A stretch of 64,000 nt of DNA from Acanthosepion esculentum (GCA_964036315.1 OZ038488.1:63962254-64026253), one strand, 5' to 3'; shown: positions 10,001 through 22,337, counted from the stretch's first letter. Translations and numbers: made by a program. Notes: generated from the letters alone by a model not told the origin.

Positions 10001-11135
10001 TTATAAATTCATATCATCAATAATTGATCATTAAAATATTTTTCCTGACTTCCGTTGGTGTTGTACCATTTCGCAGCTAAATTATGTATTCGTTCATAAA
10101 TGAACGGTTCTGGTTATCATTCAAGGAATACTTCGAGGAAATCTTCGAAAAATTTCATGAGATCTAAAATTTGGGAGGGCCTACTGATCGAACATGGAGG
10201 GTTGAACGGTGCGGAATAATTTGTGGATTGAGATTGACAGTTCTGCAGAATAAGACATATGAGAAAGAACTTACCATACCACAGCCATGTTGATTTGCAA
10301 TGTTTATTCTTGTTTATTCTTGCTTTTTTCTTTTCTTTACCTTTTTTTTTTTTTTTTTTTTGTCAAGAAAAATGTATTTTCTCATCTAATGTGTCATTTA
10401 AACAAGCCAATTGCGCAATGTAGTGTTCTACAGTAACAGTTTGTTCAGGTCCCAGCAAATTATAATTTTAACAATTTCCCTCTGAATTCCACAAAGCATA
10501 AGTTTTTTTTTTCTTATTTGATTAAAGATACAAAAGGATGTTGAAGACTGTCCTCGTTCTAGAATGTTTTTTCTTGGGTTTTTTTATGTTTACTTTTTGT
10601 TTATTTTTCACGAGATAATACTGGATACGGCCTTAGTAGAAGGACAAAGTAAAACCAATAAATGTGCGACTAAATTAAGACTGACGCGACAAAGAAGAGA
10701 GAACGCTATTAGTTGTGAATAAACCAAGAAAGTCAGGAGTTACGGTCGGTTACAGTGTTACATCCACCGGTTGCAAAGCTTGTAAACCAATCGCTTTCTT
10801 ACTCTTTGCCAATTGGTTTCGTGTTTCAAAATAAGAGGTCCGTATCCAGGTCTGGGCCTGGGTCTGCGTGTGTGCCAGCAATAAAGGAGGACCATTTTCT
10901 ATGCCTCACGTTTGCTTTGTTGTTCCATCGGGGTGAATTAAACGAGCTGTATCCGCAGTTTCATGTTTTAACTATACCCCTTGAAGTTACTTTCTGAAGA
11001 CTCGACGTTATTCAATCCAGCTAATTCACTAACTGGGTAACGCAACAAGCATGTAGATGACACTGCGTTTCTCTTCGAATATCATATTATTTTAATACTA
11101 GAGACTATATGCTCAGTATGTATGAGCCTATGTAA
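10001..11135. other. Unassigned intergenic sequence
   Basis: No reliable feature. The 10700-10990 part is less AT-rich and has an AATAAA near 10880, which could be a decayed LTR. Poly-T runs near 10340. Confidence 0.3.
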
Positions 11136-11139
11136 ATCT

Positions 11140-11215
11140 GACCAAAGTTGGTTTTAGGATATGTCAACTTCTATTGGGTAATTTAACGTTGAAATCAGAT
11201 TGTTTTTATTATTAT
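11140..11215 (+). repeat. Family T repeat, 5' fragment
   Basis: Reads GGATATGTCAACTTCTATTG, then GTAATTTAACG, matching the start of the T family only. Confidence 0.5.
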
Positions 11216-11219
11216 ATTT

Positions 11220-11560
11220 TAGCCTCTAAGCGATTAGTTGGTTTCTTCGCCTTATTCTTCTATATGCAGTGTCCTTCCAGGACATGAACCATAATAGTCG
11301 TCCAGAACCTCCAATCAGTTGTAATTCTTCGTAGTCTTTTCACCATCTATCCCGCTGCCTATTCTGGCATCTATTGACACAAGCTTGTTAAGTAGGTCAC
11401 TCGATATTTCCCTCTGTCCCTCTTGCCTTCAATATATCCTATGAGTGTCAAATTCTCCAAGCTATCTTTTCTCATTCTGAATCCTAGAAATTTCAACTGT
11501 CTCTATCTGATTCTAAGCATGTGTCCTTTTTTTATTTCCCGTTATCCTTAAAATTTCCTC
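11220..11560 (-). pseudogene. RTE-type LINE fragment
   Basis: Minus-strand reverse transcriptase C-terminal text equivalent to 12200-12560, with the antisense of LKFLGFRMRK-like, SLENLTL-like and REGQREISSDLLN-like words. Several stops. Confidence 0.65.
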
Positions 11561-11689
11561 GTTAGAAATCAATGACTTACGAAAATTTAAATATCAGGGA
11601 TGTGCTTTAACAGAAGAGGCAAAATGTGATACCGAAAGCGCATTGAAAAGTTGCTTTCGAAAAACTAAAGAATGCATGTGGCTGGTTTA

Positions 11690-12090
11690 TTTTAATTTTT
11701 TAGCAGCATATCAACTTCTATGGAATATTTAATGCTGAAATATAAATAGCTTGAACACAATTTTATGGCTTCAACTACAACAATTTTGTACACAATTTTA
11801 TACTTTCAGGGTAACGATATTTTATGTATTATAAAATATATTTTTATATTTTTGAAGTGTTGCATTCATAGTTATTTTGCTATAAAATGTATTGTTGCTC
11901 ATTATATTATAAAAATGTACTGTTGGTTTTTGTTAGGTGTTTACCATTTGCCCATAACTGGGACTCTAACAGATGCTACCACCGGGTTAGTTTGGACCTG
12001 GGAACAACAGAAATTAAGGGGTGGTTCCACGCTCCGCAAAAATTCCGGTTTCCTGAATAGTGACCTGGCTGCTAGATGTAGTTCATAGTT
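11690..12090 (+). repeat. Family T interspersed repeat
   Basis: Full pattern: AGCAGCATATCAACTTCTAT, a middle with ATAAAATGTATTGTTGC, then TTGCCCATAACTGGGACTCT, GTTTGGACCTGGGAACAACA and GCTAGATGTAGTTCATAG. Confidence 0.7.
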
Positions 12091-12149
12091 ATACTCATGA
12101 TGAAAAAATGTATTAAGAAACAAGAAAAATTAATTAGAAACAAAGAAAG

Positions 12150-12590
12150 GGGCTTTGGAGTGCTGCTTATTATCAATTATCGTATAAAGCAATGAATGCT
12201 GGACAATTTCTTCACAGATGAAAAGAAAACTTGAGGCAACAGAGATGTTGTTCTACAGAAGGATGCTGAGAATAACATGGACTGAACATGTGAATAAGGA
12301 GAAAGTTTTAAGAATAATGAAAACAAAAAGGACACTTATGCTTAGAATCAGGAAGAGACGGTTGAAAATTCTAGGATACATAATGAGGAAAAGGGGGCTT
12401 GGAGTATTTGACATTCACAGGACACAATGACGGCAACAATGACAGGGAAACATCGAGTAACCTACCTAAGGAGCTGGTGTAAATGGATGGCAGAATACAG
12501 AGTGGGGGAATAGTGAAAAGACAAATTTTACTACAAGGTACAACGGATAGGAAGTTGTGGAAATCCATGATTTCCCACGTTCTGAAGCGA
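12150..12590 (+). pseudogene. RTE-type LINE reverse transcriptase C-terminus
   Basis: The clearest copy of this family. The plus strand reads MKRKLEATEMLFYRRMLRIT, then WTEHVNKEKVLRIMKTKRTL and RIRKRRLKILGYIMRK, followed by frame-shifted HIEGKR-like and CKWMAEYRVG-like words. These are typical of the C-terminal tail of RTE-like endonuclease-reverse transcriptases. The catalytic domains are missing, so it is a 5'-truncated relic. Confidence 0.75.
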
Positions 12591-12599
12591 CAGAACACA

Positions 12600-12850
12600 T
12601 GAAAGATGATCAGGTGTCAAAAGACATGGCAACCACAGCGCAGAAACCTTTGTCATTCCAAGCTCTTTGTGCAAATTATTCTCAACTCTCTCATAGAATA
12701 TGCTAATAGCATTGTCTATTTGATTTATAGTCAATGCCCTGTCATCCATGTGGCGAATACAATCAATGTTTTCCTCGGTGGTAGCAACTGCAGCACGTCC
12801 AGACATTGGGTCATCTTCAAGACTCTCACTTCCTTGTAAGAATTTTGTTT
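12600..12850 (-). pseudogene. Mariner transposase fragment
   Basis: Minus strand reads LEDDPMSGRAAVATTEENID, then DRALTINQIDNA, ERVENNLHKELGMTKVS and LLTPDH, the N-terminal DNA-binding half of a mariner transposase. It is cut at its C-terminal side where the RTE fragment at 12590 begins. No catalytic domain. Confidence 0.8.
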
Positions 12851-13179
12851 CCTTTTTTTTCTTCTTCTTCACTCCTACCAACTCCTTGTGCCAGACACAA
12901 AACTTAGTTGGCAGAAGAAACGATAGCTGCCGTTAGTAAGCGCGAGTTAAAGATACAAGACAAACCACTGCGTAAAATTTTTAAAACAGGAAAAAACATT
13001 TATTGTACAATTATTTTACAATAATCACAAAAGATACAGACAAGAAAGGTTGCACAAAAATTTCCTTCTGTGCGCCTAACACGGCAGGATAACAATATTT
13101 TCCTGGGGTTTCTAAAAAGGAAATACCCACAGAAACGAGCTATGAAATTGTTTAGTCAAACTCTGGTTTTTTAAAATAT

Positions 13180-13370
13180 TAGACCCTTTAAAAATACAAA
13201 AGGATAAAGTTTTAAATCCTTTACAAAAATACAAAAAAGGGATAAAGTTTTTAAATCCTTTACAAAAATATAAAAAAGGGATAAAGTTTTTAGACCCTTT
13301 ACAAAAATACCAAAAAAGGATAAAGTTTTAGACCCTTTACAAAATACAAAAAGAAAGGGATAAAGTTTGT
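13180..13370. repeat. Minisatellite, about 45-bp units
   Basis: Four to five diverged units built on CCTTTACAAAAATAC and GGATAAAGTTTTTA, ending in a TTTTG-rich stretch. Confidence 0.85.
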
Positions 13371-13845
13371 TTTGTTTTGTTTTGTTTTTTTTTAAAGAGA
13401 CCCTCAATTAGCAGAACTCACAAAAGGCACCCACCTCCATTGAAGAATTTTCGTTGACAGCAGGCCGGATTGGTTTTGGAAATGGTTGGTTTGTTGAAGG
13501 CTGATTTATGGCCCACTTGCTGGTCAAAGTAGAGAGAGGGTGTTAAGTGGTCTGCCAACTGCGTGTCGTCTCAGATCTCTGCTTCGGCTCCCTTTCGTTC
13601 TTTTTTCGTTTCTTTTTTTTTACACACACCATCTGGCTTACAAAAAATACACCTCTCTCAAAAGACGTGTAAATAAACAAAAAAAACAACACCTAGACGG
13701 TTATACATTTAATTTGACTTTTTTTATAAATTCTTTTTTAAAATAAATAAAATTTTTATATCCTCTCCGAAATCCAACTGTTCACTTTTGTACTGTTGAT
13801 ATTGTAAAGTCATCCTCTAATGTAGAAAACATGTCAGCATGAATG
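13371..13845. other. Unassigned
   Basis: Nothing recognised beyond short poly-T and poly-A tracts. Confidence 0.3.
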
Positions 13846-13849
13846 TCCT

Positions 13850-14102
13850 TGGAGACAAACCATTTTCGTTCGGGTATTTGATAACACCACGATGCCAAAT
13901 TTCATCCATTTTCAAGAGAAGTCGCTACTAGTTACAATTGAAGTCTTCTTTGAACAGTCAGATGCCAGTTTACCTGGAAATATACAATCTTATACAGTTA
14001 TCAATAAGAAGAGTTGAAATTAATGCAGGCAATATTTTACAACTCTAGCATTACTCCTTCAGATGGACTTTTCATTACTATGAACTTTTCAGCCCATCCT
14101 CG
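13850..14102 (-). mobile_element. Mariner 5' end fragment
   Basis: The minus strand starts at 14102 with CGAGGATGGGCTGAAAAGTT, the same terminal inverted repeat as at 7161. It continues through the 5' untranslated region shared with 5940-6080 and reaches a start codon (MDEIWHR) near 13906. It breaks off soon after. Confidence 0.75.
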
Positions 14103-14109
14103 CATGTTT

Positions 14110-15835
14110 GCGTTTTATTAAAATAATAATAATCGCTTTTTAAAACAATAAACATTACCGTGGGAGTTAAAGGTGTATACATTAATAGTGGCATCAATGG
14201 AATAACTGCCAATTCTTTCTTTGTTATCTGAGTATTGTCTTGTATTCTTGGGAAAAGATAATGGAATGGTTTCGTATTGCTTTCTCCACTGTTTGGAATT
14301 CGAGTTTTTTTCACTTAGCCTGATTGCAACCCAAAGCTTGAGAGCTAAGTCTACTTTGCTGTGGCGAGCAGAAGACACAGATTCAAGCCTTTTTCAATGG
14401 CATTTCTGCTAAAATGAACGAAATGGAATTTGAATTCGGCTCGCCAATTCCACTTTCAGCACAAATATCGCACATAGTTAATTTTCCATACTATATTTTA
14501 CATCATATCAAATTTAATGAAATCACTTTAACCAAAATTAACTATTCATGACAAAAACCCTGTTTAAATTCCAAATAAGTATAGATTTCATTGTCAAAAA
14601 CCAAATGAGTTATTCTAATTCTACGTTATGTAAGCATAAAATTCGATATGAGGAACTCAGGTATCGAACCTCAGAAAATAACCTTTTTTTTTCTACTTTC
14701 ATAAACAGAGTTAATGAAAATAATTGCCAGCTAACGAAGTCAAATTTTATCCAAGTTTCTCTTGTCATGTAATAAACTCTCTTTCATGCGTAACATTGAG
14801 ACTGTTGGAATTGCGTTTTATTTATTTATTTATTTATTTATTCTTGCGCTCGTACAATCAGAAATATTCTTGCTGCATGTCAACGCAAAGTTCAAAGGAA
14901 AAATCCGAGAAAATCCAAGACAGGAAGCAAATTTTGAATTTCTAGAGTAATCAGTAGACTGAAATCGATCAGAATTTAACTCTACGGAAAAAGAAAAAGA
15001 AAAATCAGGACGTTAGTTTCAATTCGTTTTCCTGGAGTATTTCTTTTTATTCTTCGATTACTCAAATTTAAAATTTACGGAGCAAAAACACATACAATGA
15101 CATTACATTATTTGAAATCTGTCTCCTAATTAAGTTCCATTCGACAACAAAATAAAGACTGCTACAAAATAAAGACTTCAAAAATTATTATTATTATTAT
15201 CATTATCATTATTATTATTATTGTTGTTGCTGTTGTTGTCGTTGTCGATGATGATGTTGTTGTTCAAATGAAGTGCAGATTTCCCAGATGAGAAAATATT
15301 TTACGTTTGTGCATTGGATCATGTGACAGCGAAAATATCGAGGCGCAATGTTAATGAATTTATTGAAATGATATTGAAACTACAAAGGAATGAACGGTTA
15401 AGCATTACGTGTAAATATTCGATAAAAACAAAAGAACTAGAGAGAAAGAGAAAGAGAGAGAGACGTTATGTTTACTTCGTCTTGTAAACCATTACGACTA
15501 AAATTAGTTCAATCTTCACTAAAGGAAGCTCCCACATCTCAGTATCCCTGTACTGTACTAAACTAAATTAAATTGGTAAAATAAATATATTGTATTCGTT
15601 GAATTTTTAACACAGATAATTCAATAATGTAGACTTGGCCAGCGTCCAGTTATCTGATCCTAAGTTTGAAATGAAATAAAATAAAACCTTCGATGAGCGA
15701 CTTTCTACATACATAAACATATATATAACACCAAAAACAAAACCCCCTTGAAAATGGCAAAAAAATGGCCGAAAATGAGACAATTAAAAATTATGGAAAA
15801 TTTCTGTAATCTCTTACTCTTACAATACAGAAAAA
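14110..15835. other. Unassigned AT-rich stretch with small microsatellites
   Basis: Holds (TTTA)n at 14817-14840, and (ATT)n and (GTT)n near 15186-15260. No gene or transposon was recognised. Confidence 0.4.
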
Positions 15836-15838
15836 ATT

Positions 15839-15952
15839 ATGAATGCTGAAAATCTAAATAAAAAATTAATGAAATATTCCATGTCTGCCATATTTAATGA
15901 AAAATGTTTAAAAGAAATGTTACTGCCCAAATATAAATTAATATACATATAC

Positions 15953-15960
<8 letters not shown>
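15839..15960 (+). pseudogene. PLE-like N-terminal fragment running into (AT)n
   Basis: Reads LNKKLMKYSMSAIFNEKC, then LKEMLLPKYK, before the AT array. A related string, MSVVFNEMC then [10 protein letters not shown], occurs at 27634-27697, and SVVFNEMC also at 27363-27400 on the minus strand. The word resembles the N-terminal region of Penelope-like proteins as I recall it; this was not verified by search. Confidence 0.45.

Positions 15961-15963
<3 letters not shown>

Positions 15964-16041
<78 letters not shown>
15964..16041. repeat. (AT)n microsatellite
   Basis: Uninterrupted AT array directly following the PLE-like fragment. Confidence 0.95.
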
Positions 16042-16044
<3 letters not shown>

Positions 16045-16391
16045 TAAAAATTAGATCAGCCAATTCTGCTACCTTGGTTTCAAACTTTCAGTATCTTCAA
16101 GCGATTTCGATCAATTGATTTCCTAACGCTTTATTTTTTTAGGTGCACGACATGAAGTGTGGTAGAAGGTGAGGAGGAGCAGAAAAGCATGTGTATTGGA
16201 AATGTATCTGTGGGAGGTTAAATGAAATATACATACTTTCTGAACTCAAAAGGAACTTTTTAGTATGTATACAACGGGTCATAATTTCCAATCTTTCATA
16301 CAAAAGATTTTTTTTGTTCTGGAAATGTTATTATAGCTAACTTTTCTTGTTGACAAAGGTTGCAGATATTAGTATAGTTATTGTAAGGTTT

Positions 16392-16396
<5 letters not shown>

Positions 16397-16446
<50 letters not shown>
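16397..16446. repeat. (AT)n microsatellite
   Basis: Uninterrupted AT dinucleotides. Confidence 0.95.
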
Positions 16447-16448
<2 letters not shown>

Positions 16449-16589
16449 CTCCACAACCTTAAATCAATTATGGGGAAATGTTTACACCGAAACTGACCAG
16501 TCCTAGCAGATTTCAAAACAAAAGCCTTATATTGTTTTCGATCCTAACGTGACATCTTTCCCACTTCCTTATGACTTTTCTATAAATAT

Positions 16590-16900
16590 TTTAATAGTTA
16601 TTGTTCTGATGAGCTTTGCTCTTTGGTACCTCGACTGTATGAATTTAAGAGTAGTACTAGATTGACTAGATGTAACCGTAAGTTCTATGCTAACAGTTTC
16701 TTCTCTCGCACTTCTCGCTTTTAAAACTCCCTCCTGGCTTCTTTCTTTCCTGTCAACTTTGATCATTAAAAGTTTCAATGCAATGTTAGTCTATCTTTTG
16801 TCGTCTTAATTCTTGTTCTCTCTCATTAATAAATAAAGTTTTCTTTTTCTCATATTCTTTCACACTCAATAACCCCCTTGCACTTTAGTGGCTTTATTGA
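16590..16900 (+). pseudogene. Jockey-type LINE C-terminus
   Basis: Plus strand reads TRCNRKFYANSFFSRTSRF, a stop, then NSLLASFFPVNFDH, ending near the AATAAA-rich 3' region. Same family as 45885-46265. Confidence 0.65.
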
Positions 16901-16919
16901 CTTCTTTGGAGTGAAATAA

Positions 16920-16922
<3 letters not shown>

Positions 16923-16989
<67 letters not shown>
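16923..16989. repeat. (AT)n microsatellite
   Basis: Uninterrupted AT dinucleotides. Confidence 0.95.
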
Positions 16990-16992
<3 letters not shown>

Positions 16993-17070
16993 GAAATATA
17001 CATAATGCCTTACATTAATTTCAGTACTCCGAGTTTCATGCCGAAGCAATTGTCATTCTTTACCCATTGG

Positions 17071-17071
<1 letters not shown>

Positions 17072-17133
<62 letters not shown>
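17072..17133. repeat. (AT)n microsatellite
   Basis: Second AT array within 100 bp of the previous one. Confidence 0.95.
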
Positions 17134-17137
<4 letters not shown>

Positions 17138-17699
17138 CGTACAAATTTGGTTGTAAATTCATAGAGACATACTGCCACAATTTTATCGTGCTTTTTCGTT
17201 TGCATTTCTATTGCCGAAACGACAACAATCATAACGGAATGAATGAAAATATAAGAACATGGCTACGCGGAGAAAATCTAAAAAAAGAAACAGAATCACT
17301 AATTATGATAGTTTAAATTGAAACATCAACCATTGCCTCAAAACGAATATTGGCAAGAATGTAAGGAAACTAACAGTTGTCGCTTATATGGAGTAAAAGC
17401 CGATACTGTAAATCACATCATATCACCGTAGAAAACTGTCTCAGAATGACCTTAAAAACAGGCATTATTATATTTCAAATATATACAGATCTTATTGATA
17501 CACACTTCTGGAAACATAAGCTATTTTAATGATTACATTGTGATGGATTCTCGGTCAGTTGCTTTCGAATTACAATATTAGGTCGCATGACCCTGCAAGA
17601 AATCAAGTGGACATAAAAGTGCCATCAATTTACTAGAGTTGATTGCATCGGACAATCAGCCTAACGAGTTACATAATGGAATTTATCCTGAGAATTCCT

Positions 17700-17916
17700 C
17701 ATCTTCGCATAGTCTTTAAAACAACTGCGCCTGAGGTTCTCCATCAACTTGTGGAACAACCAAGTTACAGGGAGAAATATCTGAACTGTAGGGAAGATGA
17801 GGGAGAGTTTTGATGCTCATCTCTATCAACACAAAACTGTATTGCATAGCGAGCTTCAAAATTATCTTTATGTCCCGACTGCATTCTGCAAACTTGTCAG
17901 CTGTGGCAAGTAGCAT
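17700..17916 (-). pseudogene. Mariner transposase C-terminal fragment
   Basis: Minus strand reads IKTLPHLPYSSDISPCNLVV, then PQVDGEPQAQLF. This corresponds to the HPPYSPDLAP catalytic-aspartate region and the following linker of mariner transposases. Short relic. Confidence 0.65.
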
Positions 17917-17974
17917 TTATTTGATAGTGTGTTCAATGAGCTGTTACAGACTTCTCCTGAGGGCATTGGCAAAG

Positions 17975-19345
17975 ATAATCCTTCTTTAAACATTGTGGAA
18001 TGGCACTACAGATTCACAAAGAACTGTACCAATCAACATAAACCACATCACTCGAGGACTGCCAAGAGAAGTAACAAATTAAAATGTATAGGACATGAAA
18101 ATCGAAGTCAAAATAATGACATAATAAAAATGTTAACATTCCACACAAGTTCAAATAAAAGGTTTGGAAGGAAACCCCCATCAATACTGGAAAGAGCGAT
18201 AAAAGCTACTGGACTTGAGAAACCTGTTTTCCTAAAAAATGTTTTAAGTAAAAGGTTTTATAAATTTCAACCGGAAGCAGTACTGGCTGTTCGGTTAATG
18301 AATGCCAAATGTTTCCTTGCATTCAGTCTGGAATATCAAAAATTGGTAGGTCAGCTTTTAGGATGTATCGCATACGATAGACTTAAATTACAATAATCTA
18401 GAATGTGTGAATGGACAGCAGAGCGGGTACTGGTGTACGATAATAATGCGAAAAAACATCAAAAATGGACTGTTGATAAATGAAAATGCGTCCTCTGGAC
18501 TGACGAATCGAAGTTTGAATTCTTCAGATCTCGGAGCCGAGTGTATGTAAAGCGAAGAACGAGTGAACGAAAGACTAATGCTTGTGTTGTGCCACTGTAA
18601 GGCATGATGGGGGGGGAATGTGATAATCTGGAGTTGTTTTGCAAGAAATACAGTTCGCGATATTTATCGGATGCCAGGAATATTGAATCAACACAGTCAT
18701 CACTTTATGCTACAGCGCCACGCCATTCCATCTGGGACACGGCTAATCAGTGATAGATTAGTTCTTATGCAACATCAGTCAGTCAATTACGTGCCATGCG
18801 TGAGACAGGCTTAGACGATCATGTATATTTCGATACGTGACTGATGAGGCAGATTTTTTTCCGCCTTAAGTTGCCATTTCTTTCTGCGATAGACCAGTTG
18901 CCATCCAAGGCTATAGAACCCCGTCTATCCTGCTATTAACCATAGCTGGGGGGGGGAGAAAACGAGGATTCATACCTTTCCCAAGGGTATTAGCACGTAA
19001 GTGAATGTAATGGATTCGACTGGAATTTGAACACAGCTCTCCGATTCTGAACCGCTATGCAAGATAATGATTCAAAATATAACTTTAAGCTATGTAAAAA
19101 CTATTTACAGAAGAATACTGATGAAAATAAGTTGACTGTCATGATATGGCCACCCCAATCACCTGACTGCACACTATCGAATTAGTTTGGAATGAATTGG
19201 ACGCAAGAAGCGACGATCAAGGCGTGTAGAAGTCTTATGTACACTATTAAAAGAGGAAATATTTAATAAGTTAATATTTGCTTTCATTGGTCGAATGAAT
19301 GCCAAGAGTATGCTCAGCAGTTATCAAGGTGAAGGGCGGTTATTT
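17975..19345 (+). pseudogene. Tc1-like transposase pseudogene split by a SINE
   Basis: Tc1-type transposase relic. N-terminal part (17990-18400): KLKCIGHENRSQN and NKRFGRKPPSILERA. Catalytic part (18480-18775): LWTDESKFEFFRSRSRVYVK, NACVVPL, LNQHSHHFMLQRHAIPSGTR, LVLMQ. A SINE interrupts the LMQ-DND word. After it, QDNDSKY, LCKNYLQKN, IWPPQSPD, IELVWNELD (shifted frame) and KGGYFDES follow. The spacing from the second aspartate to the glutamate is about 38 residues when the frame break is ignored. Several stops; inactive. Confidence 0.85.
18776..19056 (-). mobile_element. tRNA-SINE nested in the Tc1 gene
   Basis: Minus-strand SINE of the 3232 type, with tail CAGTCAGTCAATTACGTGCC and head ending at GAACCGCT. 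It is flanked by ATGCAACAT (18767-18775) and ATGCAAGAT (19057-19065), an 8-of-9 target duplication. Removing it rejoins the transposase word LMQDND. The first part of the tRNA head is missing. Confidence 0.85.
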
Positions 19346-19577
19346 TGATGAATCTCATATTTAGCATTTTTCATATTTTTGTTTAGTTACATAGTAAAAA
19401 TATGTTACATAATGAATGTAATTATACATTTAATAAAAATTTACCTAAAACTCTTAATTATTTCCTTTCTATAGAGGTTTTTTTTTTCTAAATGTTAAGT
19501 TATCTTAAACTTTTGGAGGGCGGTGTATATATTAATGTATTTAGTGTAATGCGGCAGCAGATCATTATTTAAACATA

Positions 19578-19826
19578 TCAGTCACTCAGTTATGTGCCAG
19601 GCGTGATATACGCTTAAGCTATCATGTATCTTTCGATACATGACTGACAAGGCGAATTTTTCTCCCGCAGTATTTTGCTATTTCTTTCTGCGGAAGACCT
19701 GCTGCCATCCAAGGCTATAGAACCCGGTCTGTTCTGCTATTTACCCATAGTTAGAGGGGAGAAGAAGAGGATTCATACTTTTCCCAAGGGTATTAGCACG
19801 TAAGTGAATGTAATGGATTCGACTAA
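19578..19826 (-). mobile_element. tRNA-SINE, 5'-truncated
   Basis: Minus strand: tail CAGTCACTCAGTTATG, hairpin CATGTATC, TTTC, GATACATG, and the body up to GTAATGGATTCGAC. The tRNA head is missing; the truncation point abuts the inverted repeat that begins at 19827. Confidence 0.85.
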
Positions 19827-20463
19827 ATGCCTATTATATTTGATCATGAGACTTTCTAATGTTTGTATGTTTGCTTTAATTTCGGGTGGAAATAAAGACA
19901 AAAATTGTCCAATATTTGGATATTTTTTTATTAAGTTGGTCCTTGAGATAAGCTTTCGGCTCACATGAGCCATCTTGGTTATATGAACATTTTAACAAAG
20001 ATATTCACCATCGAAGATAATATTTTGTTATGTTGACATAGAAGATTGCTATACGATGATAACGGTCGCGGAATAGCAGACGCAGTTCGTAAGTTCAAGA
20101 TGCGGTTCTATGACGTCATACCACGCGAGAGGCCGAAATATTAACTAGAGAACCATATGTCTAGATGCAATGTAATATGTTGTGACTAGTTTGAAATGTA
20201 ATTTTGTTGAGTGTGAGTTGCTTTGTTTTAATGTAGATAGCCACCACTACCTGAAGGTTCTTTTTACTGTGTGTATGTGTAAGTAATACTGTGTTATTAA
20301 CTAATTGATAACACAATAATAATATCCCGCGCTCGCTTAGAACGAGGACCAACTTAATAAAAAAAATATACAAATGTTGGACAACTTTTGTCTTTATTTT
20401 CACCTGAAATTAAAGCACACATACGAACATTAGAACGGCTCATGACCAAACATAATAGACATT
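19827..20463. repeat. Inverted repeat enclosing a PLE endonuclease relic
   Basis: Left arm 19827-19945 and right arm 20342-20463 are inverted copies, about 85% identical by eye (words such as TTTGCTTTAATTTC, TTATTAAGTTGGTCC). The minus-strand reading between them ends in IYIKTKQLTLNKI. This matches LYIKSNQPTLNKI at 53625-53760 and resembles the last part of GIY-YIG domains in PLEs. Confidence 0.55.
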
Positions 20464-20716
20464 CATTGGTCTGTTATATTTAACAATGTATATTAATGTA
20501 TATACATATGTCAACCATTTTCTCCTAGTTTGGTTGCCCAGTCAAGACTAAAGACGTTCGTCTGCTCTTCTACTTTACCTATATCTGAGAAGGAAAGAAT
20601 TGTCATGATTTTCCAGAGAATAAAGCGCCTAATTAATGTAACTACCTTGACTAAAATTTATATAAACCTGCTCAAATCTACGCTGTCTATTGGTATACAT
20701 ACACGCACTCAGATAA

Positions 20717-20781
<65 letters not shown>
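20717..20781. repeat. (GATA)n microsatellite
   Basis: About 16 uninterrupted GATA units. Confidence 0.95.
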
Positions 20782-20782
<1 letters not shown>

Positions 20783-21343
20783 TCCTGTGAGTGTGTACCT
20801 GTCTTGGGTTTCCCCAAAATGAAAAATAGGTGTCTGTTAATATTGCTGTAGTTGCAGATATAAGACTATTCCTGATCGTCGGTTAACAAGAGCTACGACC
20901 GAAATGAGCTTCAGATAACCTAGAAAAATCTTTTATACAAAACAATAATGTCACGTGTTTATGCTTGCGGCGAACGTCTAATTTCTGATTTGGGCTTTCA
21001 TTTTCATTAATTATCCATTAGAAAAATGTTTACTTAAACAAAAAGTTATATATATATATATATATATATATAAGCTATACGAAAATAGAGCGTTCCTAGG
21101 AAGCCTTTCGGCAGCCAAAATCGTATACGGTAGCAGTAACCATTAATTTACGTGGGAAACATTTTTTAACGTTCCCCGATCTATAAATATACTTGCGTCT
21201 GAAATATTAAAAAAAAATAAATTTGCGTTTTCTTTTAGTTTTTTTTTTTTATATAAATGTTAAAGGTGTATCTAGTTTACAGTCATAGACATTTACATTT
21301 TCTCCCTTACTAAACAACAGGTTCTGCCTTTATCTTTTATCCT
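20782..21343. other. Unassigned, with a short (AT)n
   Basis: Only a 26-bp AT run at 21047-21072 was recognised. Confidence 0.35.
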
Positions 21344-21376
21344 TCTCTCTCTCACCCCCCTCTCTCTCTCTCTCTC

Positions 21377-21430
<54 letters not shown>
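21344..21430. repeat. (TC)n microsatellite
   Basis: Interrupted then pure TC array. Confidence 0.95.
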
Positions 21431-21432
<2 letters not shown>

Positions 21433-21565
21433 CATCCTGAAGAGTGGATTGAACAATTACCAAAAAGTTAATCTATGAAACTATAGTCGAGGTGCGGATG
21501 TAGCAGAATATAACATCAATCATCTAAGTCACAGGTTACATTTATTTGTATTAATCTTATATGTG

Positions 21566-21612
21566 TGTATGTGCGCGTGCGCGTGCGCGCGTGTGTGTGT
21601 GTGTGTGTGTGT
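21566..21612. repeat. (GT)n / (GC) mixed dinucleotide repeat
   Basis: GTGCGC repeats followed by pure GT. Confidence 0.9.
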
Positions 21613-22261
21613 TTAAAATGGGATATAGAATCCCAACAATTTTTTAAAGAAATTTGACAAAGGGAAAATGTTTCATTGAAACTAAATTTGATTGCACGTT
21701 TCGTCTTTCTAGGCTTCATTAGATTCCAAAACAAAAAAAAGAAATGTGAGTATGTGTATTTATTTGTGTGTATGTTTAAATAAAGAATCAGTAATTTTCC
21801 CTAAGATGGCGTTTCTCGTGATTAAAATTCTTTGTTCATGTCGAAAGTTGTTAATATATTTTCCAAGTTTTTTTTTTCTCTGTCGAATTGAAAAAAAAAA
21901 ACGATACAGAATAAAAGTTACTCATTTTATTTCTTTAACAATTTTTATATTGGTATCTGTTAGGTTTCAAATCAGCTTTTTTTTTCTCTGCTAGCTCGTA
22001 TATTGCAGCGTGCTATTATTGTTTATGCGATGATCGTTGATGGTCCTGATCTTAGGTTTATTGTCAAGAATTGTAAGATTAGCACAATCCAAATACATTT
22101 TCTTCTATTGAATTCTTTTCCCTCCTCGTGAGACTGATATTAATTAAGTCGAAATTGTGTTCAGATATATTACGGTGAACTAGCAGTGCGTTTAAAATGT
22201 TGTTACACATCATGCAGCTTATCTCTGCAATGCTCATTTATAAGCTTTTCCAATTTGTCTT

Positions 22262-22264
<3 letters not shown>
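21613..22264. other. Unassigned AT-rich
   Basis: Poly-T and poly-A tracts; no gene recognised. Confidence 0.35.

Positions 22265-22335
<71 letters not shown>
22265..22335. repeat. (AT)n microsatellite
   Basis: Pure AT array ending 73 bp before the PLE inverted repeat. Confidence 0.95.
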
Positions 22336-22337
<2 letters not shown>

